Below, piece by piece: positions 46,901-57,284 of a DNA stretch of 64,000 nucleotides. The DNA comes from Ophiura sarsii. Taxonomy: Eukaryota; Echinodermata; Ophiuroidea; Amphilepidida; Ophiuridae. Location: positions 39,897,278 through 39,961,277 of the forward strand of contig CM069455.1 of assembly GCA_035610835.1 (NCBI GenBank). The letters are read 5' to 3'. Position 1 is the first letter of the stretch. The number at the start of each line of letters is the position of its first letter. A model generated the notes under the pieces. It saw only the letters and a list, made by a program, of their open reading frames with translations, was not told the DNA's origin and ran no database searches. The position numbers and the translations under genes were made by a program.

Positions 46901-48156
46901 TAATTATTTGATTATATATTTTAGTTGGAAAATCCACTCTACTCTGGACTGTGCTAGTATCGTCCGATACGGGAACACCCAGTATCGTTCGATACTGGTA
47001 CAAAGTTAGTGTTCCTGTATCGGTCGATACTGTGACACATGAACTGTTCCAGAATCGGGCGGTACGGGAACACAATTATGTAGCAGTATCGTTCAATACT
47101 GGGACAAATCACTACTGGTACGTGTACCAGTATCGGCCGATACTGGATCATAAAAGCGATACTGGAACACAATTTGGTGTTCTAGTATCGGTCGATACTG
47201 GAACATTGAAATTGTAACAGTATCGAGCGATACTGACAAATTTCATGTGCTAATATCGTTCGATACTGGTATACCAGTATTTGGGACCTAAAGTACACTT
47301 TTCCCGAAATTGAACTTACCCAATATTTCCATAATGATAAAGCAATATTTGCATTGGTTGAATTCATTTTTCATTGGTGCATGTACGTATATTGACGCAA
47401 AATATTACGTTGGCGACTATCGTACAGTTCTTACGTACAAGTGACTTTTACGTAAGAGCTACGCGTTCTAGTTTTGCAGTGCGACCTTAACACTTTCCAC
47501 GCGGCTATCGGTTTTACTATATACAAAACATATTTTTCGGAAACCTTTCCAAACTTCCAAGGTGTATCACAAGGATTACTGAAGTAATACTAGGCATGGT
47601 TGTACTTATTTTAATGCATTTCACGTGGTGATTTCAAATAGGGTTATGAAATTTAACAATTTTGACGCTTTTGAAACATTATGCGAAATTTTTGGAATGT
47701 CGTCGGCAGACGCCTGCCGCATGGAAAGTGTTAATAACTGAAATAACTGTGATTGCGTGTATTAATTGACAAACAGTAACAAATTATCCTATAGATTGAT
47801 CAGTTTGAAATTGGCGAAGCCTCCGTACAGTAGCGAATGAATCCTGGAATACGCGTGCGTGCGACCAAAACCGCCTGCGTGTGGCCATATTCTCGCGCGT
47901 AAGTGTGGATTACTTTTGCGCGCGGAAAGATAAACATCGAATATTTCTCGCCAATTTGGAACTGATTCAACTACTTACACCCAGCCAACGTCGCCTGCAA
48001 CCACGCTTTGAAATCGTCGCTTGGATCGGGACATACATCGCGTGTTACTCGTGAAACTGTCATTGATGCCCTCAATGGTTTTGATGCTGCATTCTGTACC
48101 AGACAAAGAAGTACCACTACGACCAGGCTACCTACTATTACCTTTTGAGTCTTCAT
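43951..48156 (-). CDS. Gene E: secreted Cys-pair precursor with acidic repeat (3 exons seen)
   Basis: Exons are 48156-47979, 45003-44965 and 44093-43951; the phases fit (1, 1, 0) and all splice sites are GT..AG with good consensus. Exon 1 gives a signal peptide (MKTQKVIVGSLVVVVLLCLV), a propeptide, RVTR (R-x-x-R) and DVCPDPSDDFKAWLQATLAG. The split codon T|GT makes the second Cys. Exon 2 adds DTTENGDSAEET. Exon 3 is an acidic run with three to four DESDAP units encoded by an 18-base tandem repeat, then KIIIVGNNNQFK, which aligns with VIVGNGN of A and TMIGSNN of F. No stop is reached before the donor GTATGT, so at least one more exon is expected downstream; I could not identify it. Compared with A and C this gene has an extra exon and an acidic insertion between the Cys pair and the IVG motif. 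Confidence 0.7.
44040..44400. repeat. 18-bp coding minisatellite and flank
   Basis: GGGGCGTCGGATTCATCA recurs three times (about 43999-44055) with a fourth partial unit, in frame within exon 3 of gene E. The DNA from about 44100 to 44400 is intron and holds nothing I recognise except a half MITE end at 44378. Confidence 0.7.
45166..45340. mobile_element. Hairpin MITE in gene E intron
   Basis: TACACTGTTAAAACGCTGTT at the left and the reverse complement of CAACGCTTTTAACAGTGTA at the right; arms of about 60 bases including AAGTTAACCAATGAATCGCT. Confidence 0.85.
45341..46945. other. Intron DNA of gene E, nothing recognised
   Basis: No exon of the family, repeat end or RNA motif could be supported in this stretch. 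Confidence 0.4.
46952..47275. repeat. Array of CAGTATCG-NN-CGATACTGG palindromes
   Basis: About ten imperfect copies of an 18-20 base palindrome lie at a spacing of roughly 25-45 bases. The arms are conserved while the central two bases vary (TC, TT, GT, GG, GC, GA). Spacers often contain AACAC or TGTTC. It lies in intron 1 of gene E. Confidence 0.85.
47487..47734. mobile_element. TTAA-flanked MITE, reference copy
   Basis: TTAACACTTTCCACGCGGCT at the left and GCCGCATGGAAAGTGTTAA at the right; 248 bases including both TTAA. Best preserved ends of the family. In intron 1 of gene E. Confidence 0.85.
47794..47972. mobile_element. MITE with GATCAGTT ends, touching a splice donor
   Basis: The ends GATCAGTTTGAAATTGGCGAAG and GCCAATTTGGAACTGATTCAA match the elements at 12417 and 23468. 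The right end stops about three bases from the intron 1 donor of gene E (GTAAGT, 47978-47973). Confidence 0.7.
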
Positions 48157-48253
48157 TTTCGTTGCGATAAGCTTTGTCCAATCTACTGATTGATACCAAT
48201 TGGAATGCCCTAGTGCTGCCCTAATTAATAACGCGTAATTCAGATAACACCTG

Positions 48254-48261
48254 TGTATATA
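48254..48261 (-). promoter_or_regulatory. TATA box candidate of gene E
   Basis: TATATACA lies about 98-105 bases upstream of the ATG, similar spacing to the box of gene C. Confidence 0.4.
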
Positions 48262-48369
48262 GAAACCCTAAAACTTCACAGCTTCAATTAAAACATCTGG
48301 CTAACCTACATTGTATAGGTACATATACATATGTACAATTTGCCACTTTTTCTGTTAACCAAAATTAGC

Positions 48370-49220
48370 AATCAGTAATTGTGCGGCCATTTTGAATGGT
48401 TAAGAGAGAGGGTCCAGAAGCATTTAGCAAGGTTCAGACACAATTAAAAAATGAAGTTCACCAAATTTAATCGACACTTTGGCAGGATGTAGGTCTTGGG
48501 TCAAATAGTTTGTCCTACCATGATGACCCCCCCCCTAGTGTCATGGTTGCCATGGCAACGCAATTCAAAATTTGATGATGAAAATTGAAGTATTTTAACA
48601 TTTTCAAGGGTCTGAATAGGGTAGGTTTGTGCTACTGACAAAAAAAACTGCTACATAAAATGATATCAATTATGATTTTACTATAATGCATCATTGTTCA
48701 ACTTTACATAAAAAATGTTGCCAGATTTGTCTGTACTTTTTTAAATCCCCAATACAACCTTTGAAAAATCACTCTTTTTAGCGATTTTCCATAACCTCAT
48801 TTTACCTCAACTTTGAAACGCCACAGCAGCCGAGGTAGTGTTTTTTGAAATATTTTTTTTCATGGATTTAACTATTCATACCTTTGGTAAATCATACAGG
48901 AAATAAAATAACTGGGATATTTGGTCCTGTATGTTACACACATTCTACAAAAATGGCTATTTTCATAAAAAATGCTAAATCTAATTTTACAGTTCGTTAT
49001 ATCTAAGGTAATGCAACATGTCCCAATATGTTAATACTGCATAGGAAATGAAATGTAAAGCTATTTGGGATAATTTTGTGTCCTAAAAATTATATTTTTG
49101 AAAGAGGTGATGTCAGGAATGACCTTTGTATCTCTAAGTAGGGCATGCATATTTATAATTTGACATACATTATAACAGCATTGAAATAATGGAATGCAGA
49201 GTTATCTTTAAAATCTGAAA
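48370..49220. repeat. Left flank of a large diverged inverted repeat
   Basis: Blocks such as TTAAGAGAGA, GCA/CTTAGCAA and GTTGCCATGGCAAC recur in inverted order at about 52960-53135. The two arms may be ends of one element or two copies of a dispersed repeat. No host gene is visible. Confidence 0.4.
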
Positions 49221-49239
49221 ACATGCAAATTCTTTGAAA

Positions 49240-49400
49240 ATTAAAAGATCACTCACCCCAACTTATCCCACCCACCCCAACCAAACCCTACCACCCAAGC
49301 TAACCTACCACCCCAACCTATCCAACCCACTCACCACATCACCCCTAAACCAGCACCCACCAATTAACCTACACCCTTCACATGCATGCATACATTATCT
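49240..49400. repeat. C/A-rich simple repeat (CCAACC/CCACCC)
   Basis: Irregular CCCAACCTACCACCCC-type repeat, pyrimidine-rich with A, without any codon structure. Confidence 0.8.
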
Positions 49401-49571
49401 ATCTCTGAAAATTGAACAGTATATTATCACATAAAAATACTGATTAATGGGAGAATGATGTGAAAACATAGTTGGATGGTGCTTATTGAATTCAGTGTCG
49501 ACTGCAAGAGCACTGACCAACAAATGTTTTAATCTTATCAATATATGGAGCCTTTCACCTGATATGTGTTG

Positions 49572-49976
49572 TTATATCACTTGTACTGATACCCAGGTTA
49601 CAAATGTCAATAAGAGTCCGATATTAATACTAGACGAGAGATTCTGCTTTTTCACCAGCTCACAAATAGTCAATAATCCGCAAATTATTGGATGAGTCAG
49701 TTGTAGTTCTCTCTCTACAATTCTTCTCGGGTTTTCCAATTGTTCCAATTCACATGCACTGTCACAACCATTTTCATTTTCTTCATTGACTTCATCCAAA
49801 TCTTTCCGGATTAGTCCTCCTCCAGTTGTCCGTTTCTTTGATGCAAGTCTTGAAAAAAACTTGATATCTGTTGGGATGTCAAATATTCACTTGTACTGAA
49901 TCGCTTCTGACCATTTCTGTCCTTTGCTAGTCTCATTTGTTTTGCCACCTTTACTGGATCTAACCAAACTTGCCTA
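49572..49976 (-). pseudogene. Uncharacterised transposon protein fragment
   Basis: Minus-strand frames read RQVWLDPVKVAKQMRLAKD, then QQISSFF in one frame and SRLASKKRT in the next, then an acidic stretch and a hydrophobic tail. A block of the type F(L)TxxQIxxFFSRLA is one I remember from repeated uncharacterised proteins in invertebrate genomes. One frameshift falls in a T run at about 49850. Probably a relic; not assigned to a family. Confidence 0.4.
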
Positions 49977-50085
49977 CCCTAGAGAGAATCAACTCTATTT
50001 CATTTCCATCTCCACTGGTTTTCATAAGTTGTAGACTGCGCAAATGTGATGAAATGTCTTTATTGCAGTTGGTAAGAACAACAAG

Positions 50086-50662
50086 ATCCTCGGATCTCTC
50101 ATCACACAAGAAGGAGGATGTCATACAGAAATCAGGCGTCGTTTGGCTATGGCTAGATCTGCAATGACACAGCTCTAAAAAATATGAGCTGACAGAGGCA
50201 TCACTATATCAACCAAGGTACATCTGGTCAAAGCACTCGTTTCCCTATTTCAACCTACGGCTGTGAATCCTGGACGCTGACAACTGCAAGCTGCAATAAA
50301 ATCAATGCATTTGAAATGTGGTGTTGGCGCCGGATGCTAAGGATCACCTGGGTCATGAAGAGAACCAACGCAAGTGTGCTACAGGAGGTTGGTGTGAAGA
50401 CAAGGCTACTTGGGCTGATCAATTCCCAAACTCGCTCTTATTTCGATCATATTGCCCGGCGCCAGGGAAACTGTCTAGAGAAGGTGATCATGCAGGGCAA
50501 GATCGAGGGTGCACGCGGACCAGGCCGGCCGGCCCAGGTCAAGATGGTTTGACAGAATAAAAACTATGGTTGGGCATCCTACTTCAGTCATTTATCGATT
50601 GGCTGCTGACCGACGAAAGTGGCGTGTCATCACCAAAGTCACGAGCTGTCAGTCATGACAGA
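50086..50662 (+). pseudogene. LINE (RTE/craniofacial-protein-2-like) C-terminal relic
   Basis: The run YGCESWTLTTA, FEMWCWRRMLRITW and YFDHIARRQGNCLEKVIMQG then GARGPGRPA is the conserved end of a widespread endonuclease-reverse-transcriptase LINE. Stop codons (about 50178, 50189) and a frameshift at about 50540 break it. After the shift RWFDRIK and LAADRRKWRV complete the tail. It is 5'-truncated; no polymerase domain is present. Confidence 0.8.
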
Positions 50663-50829
50663 AAAACGTATATACCAACCAACCAAGAACAAAGACAGTT
50701 TCCGGAGAAGGAACTCTTGGATTATGTCCACAAGGATTGGCCACATATGGATGAAACGAACATGACATTTGCTGCTTATAAACGGGTTTTGCTGTACACC
50801 ACACTTCCTGTCAAAGTACAAAATAGGTA

Positions 50830-51300
50830 GACAACTATACAATCACATACGACGGGTATTAAACAAATTATAAATATTTTGGCTTATCATGCTTATAGCT
50901 AGCCATGATATAAATTATAGTCCACATTCCTAAGATAGTTACTATATGTTTGATTGTTTACCCAATTGGCCATGACATTGGTTTTGGACATTGATGCAAG
51001 CCTGCATATTATGAAATTGAAACACCAAATTATGTGTCACTTTGTTTACATGTATAGAGCCAATTCTGTAATGTATATTGTAAAAATAATATAAGGTATG
51101 AGTGTCTCTACAAAATGTTTTACCTGAATTGTAGTGTTAGGCACAGGTGAAGTACTGCAGCATGTTAATTGATGGTGCAGATTGGTGATGTTTGTACCGG
51201 GTGCCTGTCTAACTTCTACTTTTACCACATGAAGTACATGTACATCCCTCCAATGCGGAGTATTGTCGTACTTGATGCAATGGTTCCGATCACGGAAACA
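50830..51300. other. No gene seen
   Basis: Spacer between two LINE relics of opposite orientation, without recognisable content. Confidence 0.4.
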
Positions 51301-52371
51301 TTAATTAACGAAGGGTGCGTAAACAAAAACTCTCAGGTGCAAGTAAAAATGGAGCCCATGGCTGGCTAGCGTAGGGTGAGTTGCTTCAGGCGGCTCTGGA
51401 AGATCTCCAGAGACTACATGAGCTGATACCACGGTGGATGGTAGTGCATTCCAAATGCAAATGACACTTGGAAAGAAACTGTGCTGGTATGAGAGGATCC
51501 TGCAGTGTTGCTGTTGGAAGTGAAGATGGTGACTTCTGGTTGGGTTTGAAGAAGGGTGCAAGTAGGGTGGAGCAGCACGAATGGCGACAATGCCATGCAT
51601 GATCCTATACATCATGAGGATTTTACTTTGAGCCCGGCGTTCATTGTTCATAGAGAGTCTGCCATCGAAGTTCATGTAGCATCTTGGTCACGCTGCTTTT
51701 TTGTTTGTAGTCAGACGTAACAAATCTAGCAGCACGTCACTGCACCATGTCAATCGAGGAGATCAGCTCTGAGGTGTGTGGGTCCCACACTGAAGACGAA
51801 TACTCAAGGGTGGGACGAAATGTTTTGTAGGCCTGTTCCTTGATCTTAAGAAGGACGTCTCCTCAGGTTGCGGTGGATGAAGCCAAGGGTGCTATTGCTT
51901 TTTTGCAGATATTGTTGATGTGAGGTTTTTATGGATGGTGACACCAAGATATTTTGCCTCTTTTACGGTACGGAGTGCAGTCCCATGGATGGAATAAGGT
52001 GATGCTCCAATGATGTTGTTTCTCTTGTTGGAAATTCTTAACACTTCGCATTTGTCTGCGTTGAAAGACATTAGCCACTTCTTCTGCCATAGCTGTAGAT
52101 TAGCGAGGTCTTTCTCTAGGGTTGTGATGTCCTCTTGGGATTGGATAGGTCTATATAGAAGGGCATCGTCAGCACAGAGGCGAATACTTGATGAAACACA
52201 CTCAGACAGGTCGTTGATGAAAACCAGAAACAATAAGGGCCCAAGTACTGTGCCTTGGGGTACCCCCGATGAGACATTGGCAACACTGCTCTTCTTTCCC
52301 TCCAAAATGACTTGCTGGGTACGATCTGACAGGAAATCTTTTATCCAATAGAGTAACTGACCAAATTTCAT
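51301..52371 (-). pseudogene. Jockey/CR1-type LINE reverse transcriptase relic
   Basis: The frame 52371-51892 (159 residues) covers the second half of the polymerase. It has SGVPQGTVLGPLLFL (about residues 35-49), the active-site box as CADD (66-69; usually YADD or FADD), FNADKCE and AKYLGVTI. After breaks in 51890-51680 (NSTLGFIHRNLRR, then LEYSSSVWDPHT in another frame), the frame 51675-51301 supplies the C-terminus with RRAQSKILMMYRIMHGIV and FFPSVICIWNALPS. The element is 5'-truncated at about 52371 and has at least two frameshifts. It is clearly non-functional. Confidence 0.88.
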
Positions 52372-52439
52372 GATTATTATATAGGAATAAGCAAGTTATT
52401 AGCTGTATAAATTCTGCGCATGCGCACATATTTATTCAT

Positions 52440-53140
52440 TTGGCTAAAATAAATTAAAACAAAACTAGTATGAGACATTTTAAACAATATAATTGACTTT
52501 ATACTTGATATTTTACCTTTTCGAGTACCCGAAACATGAAAATGCTAATACATTCAATTTGAGCCTTTTTACAGAATGAGACAAATTTGACGGGCCAGTA
52601 CCCTTTCAAAAAGTAATATCCCAGTTATTTTAAAGTGGATTTGAGTTGAGCAAGATTCATTGTTTCTATCCTGAATTGGACATATAAAACATTTCACTAC
52701 CTGGATTTATACACGGGTTCAAAGTTGACCTAAAATCAGACTTCTGAAATTGGTCAAATATGGGGATTTTTAAGCATCCATTTGGGGATTTCCCGAAACG
52801 CAATTTTTTTTCTTATTATTTATTTTTTGTAGAGCAACATGTGTAGCAACATAATATATAATCAGTAATAATTTTTATTCATTACACTTTTTGTGACAAT
52901 TTTCAAAAAAACTCAAATTTTGAGATTTTCAAATAGCAATTTCTTGCTATATCGGATGTTCTTTTGTTTTCCTTGTTGCCATGGCAACAAAGCAAATCCG
53001 ATTTTTTTAATATCATTTTTATTGCTACCTCACCAAACACTTTCACCACCACCATTTTCAGGAAATTTGATATTTTTGATTTTGTCTGAATTTTAAGAGT
53101 TTTGCTAAGTCCTTACAGATCTTCTCTCTTAAGATACAGT
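52440..53140. repeat. Right flank of the large inverted repeat
   Basis: See 48370-49220. Contains GTTGCCATGGCAAC (about 52976-52989) and a weakly related AT-rich body. No exon. Confidence 0.35.
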
Positions 53141-53437
53141 TATCCCCTAAACTGGAAGTTTATGTGCTTTATATTGCTAGTTGTGTGCGTTATTAATATA
53201 GGGTTATTGCTCAAAAGTTGATTCGATTCTATGGTAGATCTCTCTCTGGTTTCGTTGGAATGAATATTTTTAAGTCGTAAATGTTGACTTTAGTCACGTG
53301 ATTATCATTGAACCATTGCACCACTTGGGTCATCGGAGTTTACCTGTGAGGATCGGGTATGTAACTTTGTCATGTAAGTCATGTAACTTTGGCTGGGCAA
53401 ACACTTGAGATCCGGGCGCACCTATAATGGTACTATA

Positions 53438-53620
53438 CTCTGTTTGGCCATCTCGAGACAGTGACGTAACTTAACAGGCGCAGCTTTTACGCACGCGTGT
53501 GCATCTTCCGCCTTTCAACGCTCGTGTTTGTACGCCAGCGCCGCGAGTAGGCGCACGCTTCATGTGCTGCAATTAGTAGAATACGCGGTTACGTCACTGT
53601 CTCGAGATGGCCAAACAGAG
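53438..53620. mobile_element. 183-bp TA-flanked MITE, perfect ends
   Basis: CTCTGTTTGGCCATCTCGAG followed by ACAGTGACGTAAC is repeated exactly, inverted, at the right end. TA lies on both sides, as for Tc1/mariner insertions. The middle is GC-rich. Confidence 0.9.
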
Positions 53621-53879
53621 TATACCAAGGCTGCATATCGACAGCAGTATCGAGATTTTGGTGGAGCACATATCAATGCGCATATAATGCCTATATAGGC
53701 CTACATTATAAGTCGATTTTTATATACGCGCGTACGAACGAGTTCCGATGTCATGGTATCGTAGAAATCGGGAAAATTTGTGATAAATATAAGTAGGACA
53801 TACTTGATCATAGTTAGGTCTCTACATCCATTCATTAATACCCCAAACGGGTCTACCTGCTAGTCATAAGGACCGCTAT

Positions 53880-54075
53880 AGTCATAAGGTAGGGTTAGGG
53901 GTAGGGTAATGGTAAGGGTTAGGGGTTAGAGTTAGGGTTTAGGGTTAGGCTTAGGCTTATGGTTATGGTTATGGTTAGGGTTAGGGTTAGTGTAAGAGTT
54001 AGGGTTAGGGTTAGTGTTAGTGTTCGGGTTAAGGTTAGGGTAGGGGTAAGGGTTAGGGTTAGGGTTAGGGCAGAT
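53880..54075 (+). repeat. Interstitial telomere-like (TTAGGG)n tract
   Basis: About 30 imperfect GGTTAG units (GGTTAGGG, GGGTTAAGG, GGCTTAGG). Metazoan telomeres are usually TTAGGG; the degeneracy and position inside a contig indicate an interstitial tract. Confidence 0.85.
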
Positions 54076-54079
54076 TATG

Positions 54080-55000
54080 AATAATGAGCATTATGACTCT
54101 AGTGAACCTTATGACGAGCGAGTTTGACCCCCCTACCCACAAACAGCATCACATTGTTTAGTATTGGCATATACTGGCCCATACCCTTTTTGATTGCAGC
54201 TACCACCACAGACCCAACACAATTTACTTAAATACCTTTAGATGTTTTTCAACTTTTCAAACAAATCCAAAACTAGAAACAATTGTAGAGATTTTCGAGT
54301 GTAAACCAACTCTGCTAGTGCCTTATTACCGGGGAGTAAAACGATGCGACAGCGAATGTTTCGGGCTAACACTTTGGGGTGCTCGTAGCCCGACGACTGC
54401 GCCTGAGAATATGGTAAAATTAGACACAATCGCCCGCGCAAAATATGTAGGCCCTAGTTGTCCATCCCAAACCCAAAACTTTACAATAATTTGCTATTAA
54501 ATTAGATTTAAAAGAATGTAACGATATAAGTGGGTAGGATATAATATACGATACAAAATGCGTCACTGTTTATTTTGCGTAATAATGTTAAACGAGTGAA
54601 TTATCAGTGTTTTTTCTGTTGTAGATATTTCGTTTATATTGTATTTGTTTGTAATTCCGGTAAATGTTGTGTTAAATCGTAGTGGGAATTTCACTCTGTT
54701 TACAAATTGTAGATCACTAGATTATCGTTACCGGAGAAAAGAATTGTACAAACACAAATTATCCAGAAAAGTTGTCCTGATTATTCTTGCTAGATATGAC
54801 ACAAATTGGGCAAGCCATCTACGGACGTTTTGATGAACTTGTTAATTTCGTTATCAAAATTTAACAAAACTATCGAATTCATGAATTTTTCATGAAAGAT
54901 TGCAAATTTACGTTCAATGATTTCAAATTGCAAATTACGTTCAATGATTTCAAATGGAAGTGCGTTAAAACAACTCTCAATGTCCCTTTAAAGATTATTA
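54080..55000. other. No gene seen
   Basis: A 35-base direct repeat (ATTTACGTTCAATGATTTCAAAT, 54905-54955) is the only structure noticed. Confidence 0.4.
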
Positions 55001-55008
55001 TATGATTC

Positions 55009-55260
55009 ACGCATGGTCCAGCGGATAAGTTCTCGATCCACAGTACAAAGGTTGTGGGTTCGAGTCCCGTTGCGGCCAGCGTGTTGTGTCCTTGGGCAAG
55101 TCCCTTAACCGCGCTTGCCTCTCTTTTAACCAGGTGTATAAATGGGTTTGAAGTTGGTCGTCACTCATTTCTTAAGGACCTGTAGAAAAAACGTGAAGTG
55201 GAGCAGTATTATCAGCTATGGCTAGGGCTGTTACTTTTTTGAGGGAACTTATGCTCCCGG
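55009..55260 (+). mobile_element. tRNA-derived SINE
   Basis: An A-box-like TGGTCCAGCGGATAAG and B-box GGTTGTGGGTTCGAGTCCC are followed by GTGTCCTTGGGCAAGTCCCT and AGGTGTATAAATGGG, a central motif shared by many tRNA-SINEs of aquatic animals (recalled). Confidence 0.75.
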
Positions 55261-56080
55261 AACACGATATAAACTAGCATTAATTAATGTTGGGAAGGAA
55301 GTGGCACCCCCCCCCCCCCCCAACAAAGATTACAAGGAGGATTCTGGCCCATCAGACGTCACGGAAAGAGAGATGGGCACTCCGCACTCCGGCACTTCAA
55401 TTTACCTTACTGTTAATTAATCACGCAATGATTATTATTATAATAGTAATTTGATCGATCAATTGGCGTCAACTCAGAAATTACTATCAAACTGACTCCA
55501 GTAAATCTTCATTTTCTTTTCCCATTTACACAAACAGGCACATTCACCTTTTTTTTCAAAGGCATTTCGGAAAAACAACCCAATTGTATTTTTGGAATAA
55601 TGACCCTTTCGAACAGCGACTATACAGTTATTTCGGAATACCGACCCTTTAGAATAATTACCCTTGGATTGGAATAACGAGAAGACCCCAAAAAGCAATG
55701 AGGAAGTAACTGGAAGTTATGCTTCATTAACAAACAATTTCAATGAAGATAAGTAAATCTGCATAACAATTTCCTTGCGGCTATAAGTTTAACCATACAC
55801 AAAACAGATTTTTCGAAAACCTTTCCCAATTTTCAAAGACTATCTCAAGGATTACTAAACCAATACTAGGCATGATAGTACTTGAAATTCAAATTTTTTT
55901 TTGACATTTTTAAAACATTTTGTGAAATTTTAGAATTTCGTCTGCAGACGCCAGCCACGTGTTCAAGACCGTCCGAATCGCTAGTAAATAAAACAAACAT
56001 TGGAACGATCTTGAAGGAGAAAGTTTCTAAACTAGGGCGACCGGTTTTTGTCCCCCTGTTAATCATTTAATCACCGTGTG
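55260..56080. other. No gene seen; TTAA-family MITE fragment
   Basis: A C run at about 55308-55321 and, at about 55775-55965, an eroded copy of the TTAA MITE (ACAAAACAGATTTTTC.., GTCTGCAGACGCCAGCC). Confidence 0.55.
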
Positions 56081-56084
56081 ATCA

Positions 56085-56300
56085 AATATATTATCGATAT
56101 CACATCCAACGTTATGACGATATCCACCAGCTAATTGCACACCTAAAGGTAATAATACAATAATTGGTGTTATGTTATCGATAACATGACAGCAATTAAC
56201 GCACACGATATCCGCCAGCGCTTACTGGTCACCTGAAGGTGAGACTGCAAACATCCGTATTATTTTATCGATAACATCAATCATAACGCTCACGCTCACA
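56085..56300. repeat. Diverged tandem repeat with TTATCGATAACAT
   Basis: Two to three units carry ATTATTTTATCGATAACAT, CGATATCC(A/G)CCAG and CACCTAAAGGTAATAA-like words. A related string is at about 63918. Confidence 0.55.
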
Positions 56301-56569
56301 AACTATTATATCACATTTAGCGTGAAACAAGGAGATTATGACGGTTAAACAATGCGTGGTCCATTTGTCCCACTATATTATGCGTGAAACATGGAGGATT
56401 ATAGCAATGTTACACTGCGTAACTCGTTTGTGACGTTGATTTGATCAATGATCAAAGAAGCTTTTTGAAATTGAAACTAGGTCAGTTCACATTAATTGAA
56501 CAAAAAACAACCCAAGCGCGTTTATAATAACCATTAATCATGTAGTGTAACCAGTCTTCATCGAGTTGC

Positions 56570-56640
56570 GTAGCCAGGGATGGAGCAGGGGGAGACGGGT
56601 TGGGGGGGGGGGGGGCAGAATGCAGGACCCCCACTGAAAT
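56570..56640. repeat. G-rich hAT-like fragment
   Basis: GTTGCGTAGCCAGGGATGG and a G run resemble the left end of the element at 13735. Confidence 0.5.
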
Positions 56641-57139
56641 AAATGAAAGGAAACAACATCGGACTGAAAAGAATATATACAAACCTTTTTCACCTTCCGA
56701 CCCAGGCATTTTTTTAAATTTTAGATAGGTCGGCCGTCGTGCCCGTAGAATAGGTTTTTTTGCGTCGCCTTATGGGAGACCGTCTAAAAATATCCGGCAC
56801 ATATCATATCACCCGATTTTATATCGACTACTTCACAGTCACACCCGCCTATTTTATTCGAGATTGGCTCGCCTCCGCCGGATTTTAAAATTTCAGGGCA
56901 CATGCATAGCCCAAATGCATTCATTACTATGGTTGACAAGGGGGATTATGATTATTCAATCGGAAAATATCATTATCGATTATTGATCGGACGAATCTGC
57001 TACTTTCATTCGTGCTATGCACGTCACCTGCTGCCAAATATCGTTTTACATCAGCACGTGTCGTTTGGACGGATTATTACAGTTTGATCAAACTAATCCT
57101 CAATATGATGACCTACAAAATGTCTTTCACATGATTGCC

Positions 57140-57150
57140 CTATATTTTTC
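57140..57150 (+). promoter_or_regulatory. TATA-like box upstream of gene F
   Basis: CTATATTTTTC lies about 140 bases before the ATG. Weak candidate. Confidence 0.25.
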
Positions 57151-57284
57151 AAATCGATTCACTCCAATCAAAATTCAACACGAAATACATACAAGAGGGC
57201 AAGGAAACTACTACAAATTATTATTATTATTTGTCATGACTGTTATTATTGTAACTGGTTCTGCGTCAAATTTATCCACGAAAT

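Noticed and set aside
46951..47217. Overlapping open frames on both strands
   Set aside because: They are translations of the palindrome array (GTDTG.. and DRYW..-like periodicity) and not genes.
49234..49434. Pro/Thr-rich 66-residue open frame
   Set aside because: Translation of a CCAACC/CCACCC simple repeat.
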